From: an uncultured Atopobium sp. | Lineage (GTDB): Bacteria > Actinomycetota > Coriobacteriia > Coriobacteriales > Atopobiaceae | Direction of reading: 5' to 3' | DNA length: 7,751 nt | Assembly (NCBI GenBank): GCA_900555335.1 | Contig: USKU01000059.1 | Location: 1-7,751, forward strand | Part shown: positions 6,215 to 7,751 of the stretch, one piece after another | Layout: each line of letters begins with the position of its first letter | How positions within the stretch are numbered: the first letter of the stretch is position 1 | Position numbers and translations under genes: made by a program | The notes under the pieces: model-generated | What the model saw: the letters and a program-made list of their open reading frames with translations, nothing else | Database searches by the model: none | What the model was told of the DNA's origin: nothing

Positions 6215-6225
6215 ATTGGGGGAAC

Positions 6226-7185
6226 ATGGAGCCAACACAGATTCGCTTAACTATTCCTGATTCAGTAGACCCTTTGTATCTGACGGGTCCAGCTGATAGT
6301 TTGCTCAGAGAAATCGAATCGTCATGTGCAGCTCTTATTTCAATCAGAGGTAAAGCAATCTTTTTGTCAGGCACTTCTCAAGAAATTGAGCAGCTAACAC
6401 TTATTTTTTCTCGCCTGATTCAAATGGTTGAATCAGGATCTAGGCCAACGCTTGAAGATGTAAAGCTTCTACTAGATAGCACAAAAAGAAATGCCAGCTT
6501 AGAGCAAACAGGCACACGAACACTGTTTGTAACTCATAAAGGCAAAGCAATTCAGCCTAAAACACAAGGTCAAATTGAGTATACAAAGGCAATAGCAAAC
6601 AACTCCATTACCTTTGGCATTGGTCCTGCGGGAACTGGTAAAACATATCTAGCGGTGGCTATGGCACTTGCTGCTTTAACATCTCAGCAAATTAGCAGAA
6701 TTGTGCTGGTAAGACCTGTTGTAGAAGCGGGAGAGTCTCTTGGTTTTCTCCCGGGAACACTTCAAGAAAAGCTTGATCCCTACATCAGGCCGCTCTATGA
6801 CGCGCTCTTTGATATGACCTCCATGGAGTACGCAAATAACCTTATTGAACAGGGAATTGTTGAGATTGCTCCGCTTGCATTTATGCGTGGTCGTACCATG
6901 AACGATGCATTTGTCATTTTGGATGAGGCACAAAATACCACGCCTGAGCAGATGAAAATGTTTCTGACTCGCCTGGGTTTCTCGTCAAAGTTTGTGATAA
7001 CTGGTGATGCAACGCAGCGAGACCTTGTGGGAAGAAGTGGTCTGGACGTTGCTCGACAGGTGTTGGGTAACCTGGAAGACGTTGCTTTTGTTGATTTAGA
7101 TAGAAATGATATTGTTCGCCACACGTTGGTTGGTAAGATAGTTGATGCATACATTGCGTATGAGAAGAAACAGCTAGGGGAGTAA
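6226..7185 (+). CDS. phoH: PhoH family ATPase (PhoL/YbeZ type)
   Basis: The 319-residue cytoplasmic P-loop ATPase has a small N-terminal domain (about 1-110, including the segment LYLTGPADSLLREIE) that is KH-like in this family. The PhoH core follows, with Walker A GPAGTGKT at residues 133-140 and Walker B FVILDEAQN at 229-237 (D233/E234). Other PhoH signatures are VLVRPVVEAGESLGFLPGTL, MRGRTMNDAF and ITGDATQRDL. The family is predicted to be an RNA helicase or NTPase, and YbeZ is a known partner of YbeY in ribosome and rRNA processing, matching the next gene one base downstream. The ATG at 6226 follows GGGGG (6218-6222) with short spacing. The gene lies 11 nt after mtaB. A perfect 10-bp inverted repeat sits inside the coding region at 6414-6437. 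The older name phoH reflects phosphate regulation in E. coli, for which there is no evidence here. Confidence 0.94.
   Translation: MEPTQIRLTIPDSVDPLYLTGPADSLLREIESSCAALISIRGKAIFLSGTSQEIEQLTLIFSRLIQMVESGSRPTLEDVKLLLDSTKRNASLEQTGTRTLFVTHKGKAIQPKTQGQIEYTKAIANNSITFGIGPAGTGKTYLAVAMALAALTSQQISRIVLVRPVVEAGESLGFLPGTLQEKLDPYIRPLYDALFDMTSMEYANNLIEQGIVEIAPLAFMRGRTMNDAFVILDEAQNTTPEQMKMFLTRLGFSSKFVITGDATQRDLVGRSGLDVARQVLGNLEDVAFVDLDRNDIVRHTLVGKIVDAYIAYEKKQLGE
6414..6437 (+). repeat. Perfect 10-bp inverted repeat (hairpin) inside phoH
   Basis: The arms CCTGATTCAA (6414-6423) and TTGAATCAGG (6428-6437) are exact reverse complements around a 4-base loop, ATGG. It covers codons 63-71, at the end of the N-terminal domain before the ATPase core. 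No T-run follows, so it is not a standard intrinsic terminator. It may be coincidental or form an mRNA hairpin. Confidence 0.75.
7176..7182 (+). promoter_or_regulatory. Ribosome-binding site of ybeY within the end of phoH
   Basis: AGGGGAG overlaps the last codons of phoH and sits 4 nt before GTG 7187. It supports this GTG as the start and suggests that ybeY translation is coupled to phoH. Confidence 0.65.
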
Positions 7186-7186
7186 C

Positions 7187-7696
7187 GTGGATAACGAGTA
7201 CGACATTGTGATCGAAGAAGGCGTCGAGTCGCCAATTTCTGTGGAAGAGATTGAAGCCGATTGCAATCTTGTACTCTTAGAAGAGGGCGTTGAGCGCCCC
7301 TGCACGGTCTCCATTTCTATTGTTAGCGATGCAGAGATTCAGCAGGTAAACCTTGAGTGGCGAGAAAAAAATGCGCCCACTGACGTTATCTCACTTGAGG
7401 TAGAACGACCTGATGATCCAGATTTGGCTCCTGGTGAGATGTGTGAGTTGGGTGATATTATTCTGGCTCCTAATTTTATTTCTCGCCAGGCAAAAGAATA
7501 TGGCACTACAGAGGCAGATGAGTTTAGGCTTATGCTTGTTCATGCCATGCTTCACCTGCTTGGATATGACCATATTGAAGATGATGAGGCAGAGATTATG
7601 GAGGCTCGTGAAGACGCTCTTGTTGCTCTGCTTTCAACGGATAGGACTATTGAGCCAGTTGTATTGACTCGCCACCGTGAGGGGATTGACGAGTAA
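7187..7696 (+). CDS. ybeY: Endoribonuclease YbeY (rRNA maturation factor)
   Basis: The 169-residue protein is a UPF0054-family metalloprotein. It matures the 3' end of 16S rRNA and takes part in 70S quality control and stress RNA decay. The zinc-binding motif H-x3-H-x5-H is complete at H119, H123 and H129 (HAMLHLLGYDH). Upstream, NLEWREKNAPTDVISLE matches the family block containing PTDV, and LGDIILAPN is the conserved strand with the substrate-site arginine helix after it (EFRLMLVHAML). Length is near the family norm, with a slightly long acidic C-terminus. Start is GTG 7187, one base after the phoH stop. The next gene begins at the A of its TAA. The phoH-ybeY pairing is widespread and functional in other bacteria. 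Confidence in the family is very high. Confidence 0.95.
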   Translation: MDNEYDIVIEEGVESPISVEEIEADCNLVLLEEGVERPCTVSISIVSDAEIQQVNLEWREKNAPTDVISLEVERPDDPDLAPGEMCELGDIILAPNFISRQAKEYGTTEADEFRLMLVHAMLHLLGYDHIEDDEAEIMEAREDALVALLSTDRTIEPVVLTRHREGIDE

Positions 7697-7751
7697 TGAT
7701 TCCGGGATCTAAAGGCAGACATCCAAGCTTTAAGCGAGGTCTTCTCTTTGC
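7696..7751 (+). CDS. Probable diacylglycerol/undecaprenol kinase, N-terminal fragment
   Basis: ATG 7696 shares its A with the ybeY stop TAA, and the frame stays open to the window edge (18 complete codons plus two bases). GAGGGG (7679-7684) upstream is a plausible ribosome-binding site. The visible peptide, MIPGSKGRHPSFKRGLLF, carries the SFK-x-(G/A) segment often seen at the start of Gram-positive DgkA-family membrane kinases, just before their first membrane segment. In Gram-positives dgkA commonly follows ybeY and precedes era. The fragment is too short for motif proof, so the name rests mainly on gene order. No symbol is assigned. Confidence 0.5.
   Translation, partial: MIPGSKGRHPSFKRGLLF

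Noticed and set aside
6414..6445. phoH inverted repeat as an intrinsic terminator
   Set aside because: No T-rich tract follows the stem, and it lies in the middle of an intact gene.
6728..6753. Inverted repeat CGGGAGA / TCTCCCG within phoH
   Set aside because: A 7-bp stem with a 12-nt loop is expected by chance in a window this size, and it falls in the conserved GESLGFLPG coding motif.
6795..7235. Reverse-strand open frame (146 codons) across the phoH-ybeY junction
   Set aside because: It is antisense to the Walker B half of phoH and the start of ybeY, both strongly supported, and has no motif or ribosome-binding site.

Overview
The window carries nine genes, all on the + strand, packed so tightly that most of it reads as one or two operons. 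From left to right: the last 50 codons of lepA (elongation factor 4), dusB (tRNA-dihydrouridine synthase), hemW (radical SAM heme chaperone-like), an unusual DnaJ-like gene with a membrane C-terminus, a canonical full-length dnaJ, mtaB (tRNA methylthiotransferase), phoH (PhoH/YbeZ-type ATPase), ybeY (rRNA maturation endoribonuclease), and the first 18 codons of a gene that is probably dgkA (diacylglycerol/undecaprenol kinase). No RNA genes, insertion sequences, CRISPR arrays or convincing intrinsic terminators were seen.

Organism: the base composition is moderate (mid-40s % GC by eye), GTG starts are common (dusB, hemW, dnaJ, ybeY), and Shine-Dalgarno sequences are clear. The order lepA - hemW - (hrcA) - dnaJ - mtaB/rsmE - phoH - ybeY - dgkA/era is the conserved Gram-positive arrangement known from Bacillus and from Actinobacteria such as Mycobacterium, where the dnaJ2-type gene lies here beside hrcA. 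My best guess is a low-to-moderate-GC actinobacterium of the Coriobacteriia (Atopobium/Lancefieldella/Olsenella-like). This is inference from gene order and protein flavour, not a database match.

Layout: lepA, dusB and hemW are separated by only 9 nt each. The one appreciable gap (94 nt, 2516-2609) precedes the first DnaJ-like gene and is the likeliest place for an internal promoter. After it, spacings are 33 nt, a 1-nt overlap, 11 nt, 1 nt and a 1-nt overlap, which indicates translational coupling from dnaJ to the gene at the right edge.

Function: the cluster is a translation-quality and protein-folding neighbourhood. LepA acts on ribosomes, DusB and MtaB modify tRNA, PhoH and YbeY handle RNA and ribosome maturation, and the two J-proteins are presumed partners of a DnaK encoded elsewhere. 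HemW and MtaB are both 4Fe-4S radical SAM enzymes. The most interesting item is the first DnaJ-like gene (2610-3716). Its J-domain and four-repeat zinc centre are intact, but the second half of the substrate-binding region is replaced by about three hydrophobic segments. It sits where hrcA is usually found and directly upstream of a normal dnaJ, so it looks like a membrane-anchored J-protein.
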